A stretch of DNA of 64,000 nucleotides from Streptomyces humi (GTDB lineage Bacteria > Actinomycetota > Actinomycetes > Streptomycetales > Streptomycetaceae), in assembly GCF_001005085.2 (NCBI RefSeq), contig NZ_LBMU02000022.1, positions 62,001 through 126,000 on the forward strand, given 5' to 3'. Below the pieces are notes generated by a model, which worked only from the letters and a program-made list of their open reading frames with translations, did no database searches and was not told where the DNA came from. The position numbers and the translations under genes are program-made. Position 1 is the first letter of the stretch. Every line of letters begins with the position of its first letter. Of the stretch, positions 1-8,113 are shown one piece after another.

Positions 1-112
1 CCCCGACGGAGCGGCCCGTCCCCGGGCGGCTAGCGGGCCGGAGCGACACGGACAGATGTCCGGCCATGCCCTCATGGCCGGGGAGCACGCCGACGAAGGA
101 GGGGCTACAGCC

Positions 113-493
113 ATGAGTTCGCTGTTGACCGGGAGCGACCTCATCCACGAGGCAGAGGTGGTGTGGCTGGAGAACCCCGAGCGGCTGGACTACGTCCGTC
201 AGGCACTGGACAAGACCAGGCGGCGCAACACCAAGCCGCCGTACGCGCGCGACGGGCGCATGGTGGGGTACGCGCTGCTCGACGAGGACGCCTCGCCGGA
301 CCCGGACAGCGGTCTGTACAAGCGCCGGGTGTTCTTCCTGCTTCCCCACGACCGGGACAGTCTTCCCGACGGCCTGTACCGCGAAGGGGCCCCGGGCGAG
401 GCGGTCGACCCGCGCACGATCGCTCCGAAGCAGCCCGGGGCGAAGACCCCGCGGTCGCAGTCCGGCTCGGTGGCCATAGCGTCGGCGCCCTGA
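113..493 (+). CDS. Conserved hypothetical protein, 126 aa
   Basis: I do not recognise a family with certainty. The product is a small soluble protein with no signal peptide or membrane segment. It has a charged middle part (KTRRRN..PPYARDGRMVGYALLD) and a low-complexity Pro/Gly/Ser tail after about residue 95. I chose the ATG at 113 because an AAGGAGGGG Shine-Dalgarno sequence stands 8 nt before it. An in-frame ATG at 56 would add 19 Gly/Ala/His-rich residues and lacks such a site. The gene stands alone, convergent with the hydrolase gene to its right and separated from it by a hairpin. Codon use is typical of the window. Confidence 0.75.
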   Translation: MSSLLTGSDLIHEAEVVWLENPERLDYVRQALDKTRRRNTKPPYARDGRMVGYALLDEDASPDPDSGLYKRRVFFLLPHDRDSLPDGLYREGAPGEAVDPRTIAPKQPGAKTPRSQSGSVAIASAP

Positions 494-529
494 CCCGCCC
501 GCGCCCGGCGGTCGGCCCGGGCACTCCCT

Positions 530-549
530 CGGGGCCGTGCACGGCCCCG
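530..549. terminator. Perfect 20-bp palindrome between convergent genes
   Basis: The arms CGGGGCCGTG and CACGGCCCCG abut with no unpaired centre, between two convergent stop codons. RNA from either strand could fold, although with some loss of pairs at the loop. There is no T-run, which is usual for streptomycete terminators. Bidirectional termination is inferred from position. Confidence 0.5.
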
Positions 550-656
550 TCCGGGCGCCGCGGGCCGACAGGCCCCCGTTACTAGGACGGGTCTGCTCCG
601 CTGCCGGGTTCATGTGCGCCGGCCCACAGCGGGCCGACGCACGGGCCGGCCGACGG

Positions 657-1577
657 CTACTCGGCGCCCGCGCCGGGGCCGGTGGTCCGCAGGACGAAGT
701 CGCGGACCGCGTCCGCGAACACCAGGGGCTCCTCGATGTGGCCGAGGTGCCCGCTGTTCTCCAGCATCAGCAGCTGCGAGTCGGGGATCAGCTCGTCCAG
801 TTCGAGGCCCCATCGTGGCCCGCAGATCACATCGTGCCGGCCCACGACGACCAGCGCGGGCACCTGGAGGTCCTTCAGGCCTGCCCGGTCGTCGATGGTG
901 TCGGGGGTGAGGTCCGCGTCCAGGCCCGAGATGTACGTGCCCTGGACGGAGTCCCGGAACGGGGCCAGGCGCTCCTCGTCGCCCCAGTAGTCGGCGAAGT
1001 ACGAGGGCAGCACGCCGCGGGCGACCGCCACGGTCTGTTCGTCGCTGGAGATGGTGGACATCGCGCCGAAAGCGGCCAGCACGTCGGGCAGCCCGGGGTG
1101 GCCGGCGTGCTTGGCGACGAAGGCCTCCACCATCCGGCCGGCCTCGGCGCCGTGCTCGGGCCCGGTCACGGGCGCGCCCTCGTACAGCACGACGCCTGAC
1201 AGCTGCTCCGCGCGGTGCAGGGCGTGGTAGGCGGCCACGAAAGCACCGTGGGAGTGCCCCAGCAGGTGGGTCCTGGAGACCCCGAGGTACTCGATCAGGG
1301 TCTGAAGGGACCGGCTGTAGCGCTCACGGGTGTAGCCGTGCGGGTGTGAGGGGAGGCGGCTGTCCTCGGCGGTGCCGATGGGCTCGACGTACACCATCGT
1401 CAGGTGCTCTTCGAGGTCCGGCATGCGCAGGTACTCCCAGACCAGGCCGGGCCCGCCGGAATGCGCCACGCACACCGGGCCGCTGCCGTGGACGTGGTAG
1501 CGCTGGAGGACCCCGTCCGCCCAGTAGGCGTGGGTGCCGGGGGACAGGGGGTCGGTGTCTTCGACGGAAGTGTTCAT
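657..1577 (-). CDS. Alpha/beta hydrolase, proline-iminopeptidase-like
   Basis: This is a 306-residue alpha/beta hydrolase, probably cytoplasmic. Visible motifs are an oxyanion-hole segment HSGGPG near residue 40, the nucleophile elbow GHSHGA near residue 107, a likely acid in GRHDV near 245 and the catalytic-His region NSGHLGHIEEP near 275. HGGPG-type enzymes include prolyl aminopeptidases and lactone or epoxide hydrolases, so the substrate cannot be fixed from sequence. The ATG at 1577 is preferred because GGAGAG lies 7 nt upstream; an in-frame start at 1619 would add 14 residues. It follows the ECF sigma gene on the same strand after 116 bp, so co-transcription or control by that sigma factor is possible but unproven. 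Confidence 0.85.
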   Translation of the reverse strand: MNTSVEDTDPLSPGTHAYWADGVLQRYHVHGSGPVCVAHSGGPGLVWEYLRMPDLEEHLTMVYVEPIGTAEDSRLPSHPHGYTRERYSRSLQTLIEYLGVSRTHLLGHSHGAFVAAYHALHRAEQLSGVVLYEGAPVTGPEHGAEAGRMVEAFVAKHAGHPGLPDVLAAFGAMSTISSDEQTVAVARGVLPSYFADYWGDEERLAPFRDSVQGTYISGLDADLTPDTIDDRAGLKDLQVPALVVVGRHDVICGPRWGLELDELIPDSQLLMLENSGHLGHIEEPLVFADAVRDFVLRTTGPGAGAE

Positions 1578-1693
1578 CGGGCTCTCCGAGAGGTCCGTAG
1601 GTGTCTGGAACACCGACAAGACGCTCCCGGGGCGGAGAAGTTGGATCGCTTCGGTATGACGTGGGTCACAAGGGTGGGCTGCGGGTCAGCCGG

Positions 1694-2644
1694 TCAGGGT
1701 GCGGCTGGGGGGCGCGCTGCGTGGTGGAGCGAGACCCGGTCGAAGCGGCCGCCGTTCAGGGAGATGATCCACGCGACGCCGGGCGGGCAGTGGTCGGGGT
1801 CGCCCGGCGGGTTGATCAGTTCCATCTCCCACACGACCAGGCTCCGGCCGGCCACCACGTGCAGCGGCCGCTGCCGCACGCCTGCCGCGAGGTCGCTCTC
1901 CATGCCCGCCAGCAGCAGCTCCGCCCCGCCGAGCCGCTCGCCGCCCGCCAGTAGCGTGACGCCGGGGGAGTAGCGGTCCTTGAGCACCTTGCCGAACTCG
2001 CCGCGCTCGGCGGCCGCGAGGGTCTCGTGTGCCTCGCGCCAGCTGTTCTCGGTACGCCGCACCGTGTCGTCGTGCGCCGTGGCGGCGGTCGCGGCGAGGG
2101 CCTGGGTGAGGGCCTCGCGAGCCTGGTTCAGCCGGCTCCGCACGGTGCGCACGGGGATGGCGCAGGCCTCGGCTATCTGCTGGTACGAGGTGATGCCGGT
2201 GGAGAAGTAACGCAGGACGAGCGGCAGGCGGACGGTGGGGGAGAGCGCTTCGACGGCCTCCCAGATCCAGTCCCGCAGCGCGTGCGTCTCCAGGACCTGT
2301 TCCGGTGTCGCGCCGTCCGACGGCAGCGGCAGCGACTCCACGGGCTCGACGCGGTGGGAGACGCGCAGTACGGTCCGGCAGTTGTTGCGTACGACCATGC
2401 GCAGCCAGGGACCGACGGCCTGGGGGTCGCGGACGTCCACGATCCGGCGCAGCGCCATTAGGGCCGCTTCCTGAAGGACGTCGTCCACGTCGGGACCGGG
2501 CCCCAGCAGGCTGAGCGCCACCGCGCGCATCCCCGGCCGGTGCCGCTCCAGCAATCGGGCCAGGGCCGACACGTCACCCGCCTGTGCCGCCAGGGTCAGC
2601 GCAGCGTCCTCGATCGGCCCGGCGTCCCCCGGCAGTACGCTCAT
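1694..2644 (-). CDS. ECF RNA polymerase sigma factor with C-terminal SnoaL-like extension
   Basis: The protein has 316 residues. Region 2 (DVDDVLQEAALMALRRI, then WLRMVVRNNCR) occupies about residues 55-105. Region 4 (LSPTVRLPLVLRYF..SYQQIAEACAIPVRTVRSRLNQARE) lies near 130-185 and would recognise the -35 box. After residue 195 a further 120 residues resemble the SnoaL/NTF2-like extension found on SigJ-type ECF factors, which is thought to act as a built-in regulator instead of a separate anti-sigma factor. No anti-sigma gene is adjacent. The ATG at 2644 follows GGGAGGACG; the ATG at 2668 lacks a ribosome site. The downstream hydrolase gene is a candidate target. Confidence 0.88.
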   Translation of the reverse strand: MSVLPGDAGPIEDAALTLAAQAGDVSALARLLERHRPGMRAVALSLLGPGPDVDDVLQEAALMALRRIVDVRDPQAVGPWLRMVVRNNCRTVLRVSHRVEPVESLPLPSDGATPEQVLETHALRDWIWEAVEALSPTVRLPLVLRYFSTGITSYQQIAEACAIPVRTVRSRLNQAREALTQALAATAATAHDDTVRRTENSWREAHETLAAAERGEFGKVLKDRYSPGVTLLAGGERLGGAELLLAGMESDLAAGVRQRPLHVVAGRSLVVWEMELINPPGDPDHCPPGVAWIISLNGGRFDRVSLHHAARPPAAP

Positions 2645-2836
2645 ACCTCGTCCTCCCGGCCGCATCACACGTGTTCGCTGATCGAGCCTAACCGTGGCGG
2701 CGGCGGGAGATCACCGAGCATGCACACCCGCATCCGTGACATGGCTCTCAGGCGTGTCGTCAGGTTCCGAGAAGGTGGGGCAGCGGGGTGTCGGGGCACC
2801 CCGCTGCCGTACGGCGGGCGGGCGGTGCGGGCGGGG

Positions 2837-3400
2837 TCAGTGGGCGGTGACGGCGGGTTCGGTCTTCTTGCGGGCGCGGTAGGCGGCGGCCTTGATCCTG
2901 TTGCCGCAGGACTCCATGCCGCACCACTGGCGCCGCATGCCCCGGGAGCGGTCGATGTAGACGCGCGTGCACTCGGGGTTGCCGCACTCCTTCATCAGGG
3001 GGACGTCCGGGCCGCTGAGCAGTTCGACGGCCTGCCGGGCGACGGTCGCCAGCGCCTGCGCGGGGGTCGCCTCGGTGAGCCGCCCGTTCTCGGTGAGCTG
3101 GGGCGTCACCGGCGTCCTGCGCGCGGCCGCGTTGACCGTGTCGAGCGCCTCCGGGTCGAAGCCCTCGCCGAGGCGGCGGTCGGTGACGAGCCGGTAGATC
3201 GCCTCGCGTACGGCGGTCGCCTCCCGGACGTCGTCCTCGTCCCCCGGCGTGATCGTGTCCACCAGGCCGGACTCCAGGTACCAGGCGTTCAGCCGCTCCG
3301 GCGTCACGAACATCTCGAACCGGGTCGAGCGCCGGGCCCGGAGCGTGGCCGCGAAGTCGAGAGCCGGATGGCCGCATACGAACACATGGTTAAGATTCAC
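2837..3400 (-). CDS. CGNR zinc-finger transcription regulator (ABATE-type)
   Basis: The product has 187 residues: an N-terminal ABATE-type segment (CGHPALDFAATL.., residues 9-110) and a C-terminal CGNR zinc finger with ligands in KECGNPECTRVYID and WCGMESCGNRIKAAAYRAR (about residues 137-178). This architecture is that of predicted stress-responsive DNA-binding proteins. The GTG at 3400 has no nearby Shine-Dalgarno sequence. A TTGCTT-N17-CAAAAT promoter ends 7 nt before it, so the mRNA is probably leaderless. The TCACC-N9-GGTGA palindrome lies directly over that -10 box, which suggests autoregulation. Three near-identical palindromes occur before other operons in the window, making this protein the prime candidate for their regulator. 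Confidence 0.85.
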   Translation of the reverse strand: MNLNHVFVCGHPALDFAATLRARRSTRFEMFVTPERLNAWYLESGLVDTITPGDEDDVREATAVREAIYRLVTDRRLGEGFDPEALDTVNAAARRTPVTPQLTENGRLTEATPAQALATVARQAVELLSGPDVPLMKECGNPECTRVYIDRSRGMRRQWCGMESCGNRIKAAAYRARKKTEPAVTAH

Positions 3401-3401
3401 A

Positions 3402-3435
3402 TCACCATTTTGACAGGTGACTCCTGCCGAAGCAA
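3402..3435 (-). promoter_or_regulatory. Promoter and operator of the CGNR gene
   Basis: On the minus strand, TTGCTT (3430-3435) is followed after 17 nt by CAAAAT (3407-3412), and transcription would begin at or next to the GTG start. The inverted repeat TCACC/GGTGA (3402-3420, 9-nt spacer ATTTTGACA on the plus strand) covers the -10 box, so a bound protein would block initiation. It matches the palindromes at 7269, 11494 and 15741. Confidence 0.65.
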
Positions 3436-3597
3436 GGGCTCGTCACCGGTTCAGGCGGTACGCGGTCACGGGTGTGCACGGAATCGTACGGCAGCGGAGG
3501 CCGGCGCACGGCAGCGGAGAGCAGCGCACCACAGCAAAGGGCAGTGGAGGCGGTTCGCAGGGGGCAGGGCGTGGTCCCGGGTGGTTCCGGGCCCCCG

Positions 3598-5292
3598 TCA
3601 GGCGTCCCTTCCCGGTGTCAGCCGCAGTTCGCGGCCCTGCCACCGCCGGCGCAGCCAGCGGTCGTGGCTCGCCACGACGATCGCGCCGGGACCGGGGCCC
3701 AGCGCGGCCTCCAGTTCGTCGCACAGGGCGGGGGAGAGGTGGTTGGTCGGCTCGTCGAGCAGCAGGAGCCGGGGCGGGCGGGCCACCAGCAGGGCCAGCG
3801 CCAGGCGCCTGCGCTGCCCCACGGACAGCTGCCCGACCGGCTTGCCGAGATCCGCGTCGTGCAGCAGGCCGAGGGAACTCAGCGGCACCTTCTCGGCCCG
3901 CTGTGCTCCCAGCGCCAGCTCGTAGGTGTCCCGGACCGTACGGTCGGGCCGCTCGAACACGGTGTCCTGGGTGAGCAGGCCCACCGTCAGCCTCCGCTGC
4001 CGGTGCACCTCGCCCTCGGCGGTGAGACGCCCGGCGAGCACGGCGAGCAGCGTCGACTTGCCCGCCCCGTTGCCGCCCGTGACCAGCAGCCGGTCGGTCG
4101 GCGACACCTCCAGCGCGTCCAGCGCCAGCCGGCCGGGGACCCGTACCGCGTGCAGCGCCATCAGCGGCCGCGGGCCCTCCTCGGCGCGGGCCGCGAGTTC
4201 GCCGCCGGTGAAGCGCAGCGGCCTCGGCGGTGCGGCGACCCGGGTGCGCTCCAGCTCCGCCAGCCGCCGAGTGGCGTTGCGCACCCGCCGGGAGACCGAG
4301 CTCTGCACGCGGCCCGCACGGTGGCCGTAGCCCATCTTCTCGTTGTCGGTCCGGCCCCGGTCCGGTGCCACCCGGTGCGCGGTCACGCCCACCGACTCGC
4401 GCAGCGCCTCCAGTTCCTCCTGCTCCTCGGCGTACCGCCGCTCCCAGCGCGCTCGTTCGGCGCGCTTCCCGGTCAGGTAGGCGCTGTAGTCGCCGCCGTA
4501 GCGGACCGGTCCGTCCACCGCCGGGTCGAGGTCGACCAGGTCGGTGCAGACCGCGTCGAGGAACGCCCGGTCGTGGCCGGCGACGACCACGGTGCCGGGC
4601 AGGCCACGGACCTGCTCCTCCAGGAAGGCGGCGGCGTCGTCGTCCAGGTGGTTGGTCGGCTCGTCCAGGAGCAGTGCGGACGGCCGCCGTACCAGCAGGG
4701 CGGCCAGCGCGAGACGACCGCGCTGGCCACCGGAGAGCGAACCGAGGGCGCGGTCGGGCCCGAGGGCGCCCAGGCCCAGGCCGTCCAGGACCAGCGCGGC
4801 GCGGCGGTCGGCGTCCCAGGACTCCCGGTCCTGGGCCAGTTCGAGGCGGCGGCCGTAGGCGTCGAGGAGCTCCCGGTGGCCGGGGTCGTCCTCGGGGACG
4901 AGCGCCAGCCGCTCGCCGAGCCGGTCCAGTTCGGCGAGGTCCTCGCGGGCCTCCCGCAGGGCCTCGGCGAGCACCGCGGCGATGGTCGAGGCGGCGTCGA
5001 ACGGCAGCTCCTGGTGCAGGAAACCGAGGTCGGCGGGGCGGGTGACGCTTCCCGCGTCGGGTTCGTCGACGCCGGCCAGCACCCGCAGCAGGGTGGACTT
5101 GCCGACGCCGTTCTCCCCGATCAGGCCGATGCGGTGGCCGGGGGAGGCGGTCAGGGAGACGCCGTCGAGGACGCGACGGCCGCCCAGGCTGCGGACGAGG
5201 CCATGGGCGAGCAGGGCGGGCTGGGGCACGGGGAACCGTCCAGGGTGATCGGTGGTCGGCCCGCCGGGCACGGGGCCTCGGACGCGGGCCAC
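3598..5292 (-). CDS. ABC-F family ATPase (ribosome-associated, possible antibiotic resistance)
   Basis: This is a soluble tandem-ABC protein of 564 residues without membrane segments. ABC1 has Walker A GENGVGKST (residues 59-67), signature LSGGQRGRLALA and Walker B ALLLDEPTNHL. ABC2 has GGNGAGKST, LSVGQRRRLALA and LLLLDEPTNHL. Both are followed by H-switch sequences (GHDR, SHDR). A charged linker of about 80 residues joins the domains. ABC-F proteins bind the ribosomal E site, and some displace antibiotics. The gene follows another ABC-F gene after 16 bp. The GTG at 5292 has a poor ribosome site; a GTG at 5229 (sequence VPQPALLAHG) follows GGACGG and may be the true start. Confidence 0.9.
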   Translation of the reverse strand: MARVRGPVPGGPTTDHPGRFPVPQPALLAHGLVRSLGGRRVLDGVSLTASPGHRIGLIGENGVGKSTLLRVLAGVDEPDAGSVTRPADLGFLHQELPFDAASTIAAVLAEALREAREDLAELDRLGERLALVPEDDPGHRELLDAYGRRLELAQDRESWDADRRAALVLDGLGLGALGPDRALGSLSGGQRGRLALAALLVRRPSALLLDEPTNHLDDDAAAFLEEQVRGLPGTVVVAGHDRAFLDAVCTDLVDLDPAVDGPVRYGGDYSAYLTGKRAERARWERRYAEEQEELEALRESVGVTAHRVAPDRGRTDNEKMGYGHRAGRVQSSVSRRVRNATRRLAELERTRVAAPPRPLRFTGGELAARAEEGPRPLMALHAVRVPGRLALDALEVSPTDRLLVTGGNGAGKSTLLAVLAGRLTAEGEVHRQRRLTVGLLTQDTVFERPDRTVRDTYELALGAQRAEKVPLSSLGLLHDADLGKPVGQLSVGQRRRLALALLVARPPRLLLLDEPTNHLSPALCDELEAALGPGPGAIVVASHDRWLRRRWQGRELRLTPGRDA

Positions 5293-5308
5293 GTCACACG
5301 CCGGCGGC

Positions 5309-6943
5309 TCACACCGCGGGAGCCCCCGTCTCCGTGAGCGCCCCGTCGGCCAGCCGCAGCCAGCGGTTCACGCCGATCTCCGCGAGGAACCGCTCGTCGT
5401 GGCTGACCACCAGGAAGGCGCCCTGGTAGGAGTCGAGCGCGCTCTCCAGCTGGCCCGCGCTGACCAGGTCGAGGTTGTTGGTGGGCTCGTCGAGCAGCAG
5501 CAGGTGCGGGGCCGGTTCGGCGCACAGCACACACGCCAGGGTGGCGCGCAGCCGCTCCCCGCCGGAGAGCACCCCGACGGGCAGGTGTGCCCGCGCGCCC
5601 CGGAAGAGGAAGCGGGCGAGCAGGTTCATCCGCTCCGCCTCGGGCCGCTCGGGTGCGAACGCGGCGAAGTTCTGCGCGACCGTGCGGTCCAGGTCCAGCA
5701 GGTCCAGGCGCTGTGAGAGATAGGCGATCCGGCCGTCGCTGCGCCTGATCTCCCCTCCGTCCGGGGCGAGTTCGCCGGTGATCAGCCGCATCAGGGTGGT
5801 CTTGCCCGCACCGTTGGGGCCGGTGAGCGCGATCCGTTCGGGGCCGCGGACGGTCAGGTCCGCCCCGCCCGCCGCGAACACGTCCCGTCCCCCGAGGCGG
5901 ACCTGCATGCCCTCGCCGAGGAAGAGGTTGCGCCCGGCCGGCACCTGGGTGTCGGGCAGCTCCAGGGTGAGGCGCTGCTCGTCGCGCAGCGCGCGCCCGG
6001 CCTCGTCGAGGCGGGCCTTGGCGTCGCTGACGCGGGAGGCGTGTATGGTGCCCGACCTGCCCGCGGCCTCCTGCGCGCCGCGCTTCATGTTGCCGGCGAA
6101 GATCTTGGGCAGTCCGGCGTTCTTGAGGTTCCTGGCGGCGTTGCTCGCACGGCGCTCGGCGCGTTCCCGGGCCTGCTGCATCTCCCGCTTCTCGCGCTTG
6201 AGTTCCGCCTCGGCGTTGCGGACGTTCTTCTCGGCGACCTCCTGCTCGGCGCGTACCGCCTCCTCGTACTCGGTGAAGTTGCCGCCGTACAGGCGCAGTT
6301 CGTCGCTGCCGAGTTCGGCGACGCGTTCCATGCGGTCGAGCAGCGCGCGGTCGTGGCTGACCAGCAGCAGGCAGCCGGAGAAGTCGGACAGCACGTCGTA
6401 GAGCCTGTGCCGGGCCCCGAGGTCGAGGTTGTTGGTGGGCTCGTCGAGCAGCAGGACGTCGGGACGCCTCAGCAGCTGGGCGGCGAGCCCCAGGGAGACG
6501 ACCTGGCCGCCGCTGAGCGTGCTCAGACTGCGGTCCAGGGTGAGGTCGGCGAGACCGAGCCGGTCGAACTGGGCGCGGGTGCGCTCCTCGATGTCCCAGT
6601 CGTCACCGATGGTGGTGAAGTGCTCCTCGCCGACGTCGCCGGATTCCACGGCGTCGATGGCGCGGATCACCGCGTCGACTCCGAGCACCTCGGCGACCGT
6701 GAGGTTCCCGGTCAGCGGGAGGCTCTGCGGGAGGTAGCCGAGGGTGCCGCCGACCGACACCGAGCCGGTGGCGGGCCGGAGTTCGCCGGCGATCAGCTTG
6801 AGCAGCGTGCTCTTGCCCGAGCCGTTGGGGGCGACCAGGCCGGTGCGGCCGGGGGACACGGTGAACGACAGGTCGTGGAAGACGGGAGTGTCGTCGGGCC
6901 AGGCGAAGGACAGGTTGGAGCAGACGACGGAAGCGTCGGACAT
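5309..6943 (-). CDS. ABC-F family ATPase (ribosome-associated, possible antibiotic resistance)
   Basis: This second soluble double-ABC protein has 544 residues. ABC1: Walker A PNGSGKST (39-46), signature LSGGQVVSLGLA, Walker B VLLLDEPTNNL. ABC2: PNGAGKTT, LSGGERLRATLA, LLLLDEPTNNL. The interdomain linker (about residues 205-320) is long, highly charged and probably a coiled coil (EAELKREKREMQQARERAERR). A long linker of this kind reaches toward the peptidyl-transferase centre in resistance-type ABC-F proteins, so a ribosome-protection role is plausible. It is the first gene of a two-gene unit, with a 450-bp leader containing a 9-codon leader frame and hairpins, consistent with translation-sensitive attenuation. 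It is not a close duplicate of its neighbour. Confidence 0.9.
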   Translation of the reverse strand: MSDASVVCSNLSFAWPDDTPVFHDLSFTVSPGRTGLVAPNGSGKSTLLKLIAGELRPATGSVSVGGTLGYLPQSLPLTGNLTVAEVLGVDAVIRAIDAVESGDVGEEHFTTIGDDWDIEERTRAQFDRLGLADLTLDRSLSTLSGGQVVSLGLAAQLLRRPDVLLLDEPTNNLDLGARHRLYDVLSDFSGCLLLVSHDRALLDRMERVAELGSDELRLYGGNFTEYEEAVRAEQEVAEKNVRNAEAELKREKREMQQARERAERRASNAARNLKNAGLPKIFAGNMKRGAQEAAGRSGTIHASRVSDAKARLDEAGRALRDEQRLTLELPDTQVPAGRNLFLGEGMQVRLGGRDVFAAGGADLTVRGPERIALTGPNGAGKTTLMRLITGELAPDGGEIRRSDGRIAYLSQRLDLLDLDRTVAQNFAAFAPERPEAERMNLLARFLFRGARAHLPVGVLSGGERLRATLACVLCAEPAPHLLLLDEPTNNLDLVSAGQLESALDSYQGAFLVVSHDERFLAEIGVNRWLRLADGALTETGAPAV

Positions 6944-6966
6944 GGCGATGACCTCGGACGGTGTGA

Positions 6967-7064
6967 GGGCAGGGAAGAGACCTCTGCCCAGGGCAGACGT
7001 GGGAAAAGGGGTACGACGAGACGGGCCACGTCAGCGGCGCTTCTGGGCGCCTGCCGGTGGCCGT
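6967..7064 (-). promoter_or_regulatory. Leader hairpins before the ABC-F genes, possible attenuator
   Basis: The RNA of the minus strand can form an imperfect hairpin at 7021-7064 (outer arms GGCCAC/GTGGCC, inner arms GGCGC/GCGCC), followed by a short U-run at 7004-7007. Nearer the gene, GGGCAG at 6984-6989 (minus-strand sense) can pair with CTGCCC on either side (6967-6972 or 6991-6996), so the two foldings exclude each other. With the small leader frame upstream this resembles ribosome-mediated attenuation, which is known for other ABC-F resistance genes. The U-run is not immediately next to the hairpin, so confidence is moderate. Confidence 0.4.
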
Positions 7065-7076
7065 CAGAACCGGGTC

Positions 7077-7106
7077 TCACCCGGAGATGTCGTCTTCACC
7101 CGCCAC
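7077..7106 (-). CDS. Putative 9-codon leader peptide of the ABC-F unit
   Basis: GTG at 7106 is followed by nine codons (M-A-G-E-D-D-I-S-G) and TGA. GAGGAG stands 8 nt before the GTG, one of the better ribosome sites nearby. It lies just upstream of the hairpins at 7021-7064 and 6967-6996 and about 130 nt before the ABC-F start. A leader peptide sensing stalled ribosomes is inferred; nothing in the peptide proves it. Confidence 0.35.
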   Translation of the reverse strand: MAGEDDISG

Positions 7107-7237
7107 GTCTGTCACTCCTCGATACACGGTCAACGTCTCCCCAAGGGTAGCAGCCGACGTCCGACGGGCGTTCCGGCCGGAACTCGTACGTGTGTGCTCT
7201 GCCGCATATGTGGGCGGGCGGCTCCTTTGCCACGTTG

Positions 7238-7291
7238 TTGACAGGCCGAGAGCGACGTGCCACGATCGTCACCAGTTTAACAGGTGACGAT
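7238..7291 (+). promoter_or_regulatory. Promoter and CGNR-type operator of the Mo-oxidoreductase operon
   Basis: TTGACA (7238-7243), 17 nt, then CACGAT (7261-7266) form a plausible promoter for the oxidoreductase gene at 7391. The inverted repeat ATCGTCACC (7265-7273) and GGTGACGAT (7283-7291), with spacer AGTTTAACA, overlaps the -10 box and start point. It is the longest and most symmetrical copy of the repeat family (9-9-9). Overlap with the transcription start favours repression. It could also affect the divergent ABC-F genes. Confidence 0.6.
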
Positions 7292-7390
7292 GTCGTGCTC
7301 GGACGCGTACACGAGGGCTCGGCAGTGTTCACACGTGTGGGCACACCCGGCAGCGCCGGATCGTCGCCGCCTCGAAGGAGCACACTGGGC

Positions 7391-8113
7391 ATGACGGAAA
7401 AGCCGAAGCGGGGGTCCGAGGGCCCGCCGGTGGGCCGGCGGGCGATGCTGGGCATGCTCGGAGCGGGTGCGGCGGGGCTCGCCGCGGCGCCCTGGCTACA
7501 GCGCGGCTGGGAGGACTTCCTCGCCGCGGCCTCCCAGGTCGACGCCACGGGCCTCACCGGGCTGCTGCCCGATCCGGGCGGCTTCCGGTACTACAGCGTC
7601 GTGGGCTCGGTGCCGCGCAAGGACGAGACGAACTACGCGCTGCGGGTCACCGGACTGGTGGAACGGGCCAGGAGCTACACCCTCGACCAGCTGCGCGCGA
7701 TGCCGCAGACCCGGGTGGTGCACGACGTCGTGTGCACCGACGGCTGGCGGGTGGAGAAGACACCTTTCGACGGGGTGCGGCTGGCGGACATCCTCGACGA
7801 CGCCGGGGTGCGCTCGCCGGGCGCGGCGGTCCGCTTCACCTGCTTCGACGGCGCCTACAGCGAGAGCCTCACCCTGGAACAGGCCCGCCGCTCGGACGTC
7901 CTGGTGGCGCTGAACATGCAGGACAAACCCATCAGCCACGAGCACGGCGGCCCGGTCCGCCTCTACGTGGCCCCCATGTACTTCTACAAGTCGGCCAAGT
8001 GGCTGTCCGGTATCTCGGTCACCGACAAGGTCGTCCCCGGCTACTGGGAGGAGCGCGGTTATGCGGTCGACGGCTGGCTCGACGACGCCGACCGGCACGG
8101 TGACGCGGCCTGA
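7391..8113 (+). CDS. Molybdopterin-dependent oxidoreductase (sulfite oxidase/YedY fold), Tat-exported
   Basis: The protein has 240 residues. The N-terminus has a twin-arginine signal (VGRRAMLGMLGAGAAGLAAAP, arginines near 16-17), so the folded cofactor-loaded enzyme would act outside the membrane. The body matches the sulfite-oxidase/MsrP-type Moco domain: HDVVCTDGWRVEKTPFDGVRLADIL includes the cysteine expected to bind Mo, and ARRSDVLVALNMQDKPISHEHGGPVRLYVAPMYFYKSAKWLSGI is the conserved C-terminal part. The start follows GAAGGAGCAC. The next gene, a cytochrome b-like membrane protein, overlaps its end by 53 bp and probably supplies electrons, as MsrQ does for MsrP. The physiological substrate (sulfoxide, sulfite or other) cannot be told from sequence. 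Confidence 0.88.
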   Translation: MTEKPKRGSEGPPVGRRAMLGMLGAGAAGLAAAPWLQRGWEDFLAAASQVDATGLTGLLPDPGGFRYYSVVGSVPRKDETNYALRVTGLVERARSYTLDQLRAMPQTRVVHDVVCTDGWRVEKTPFDGVRLADILDDAGVRSPGAAVRFTCFDGAYSESLTLEQARRSDVLVALNMQDKPISHEHGGPVRLYVAPMYFYKSAKWLSGISVTDKVVPGYWEERGYAVDGWLDDADRHGDAA

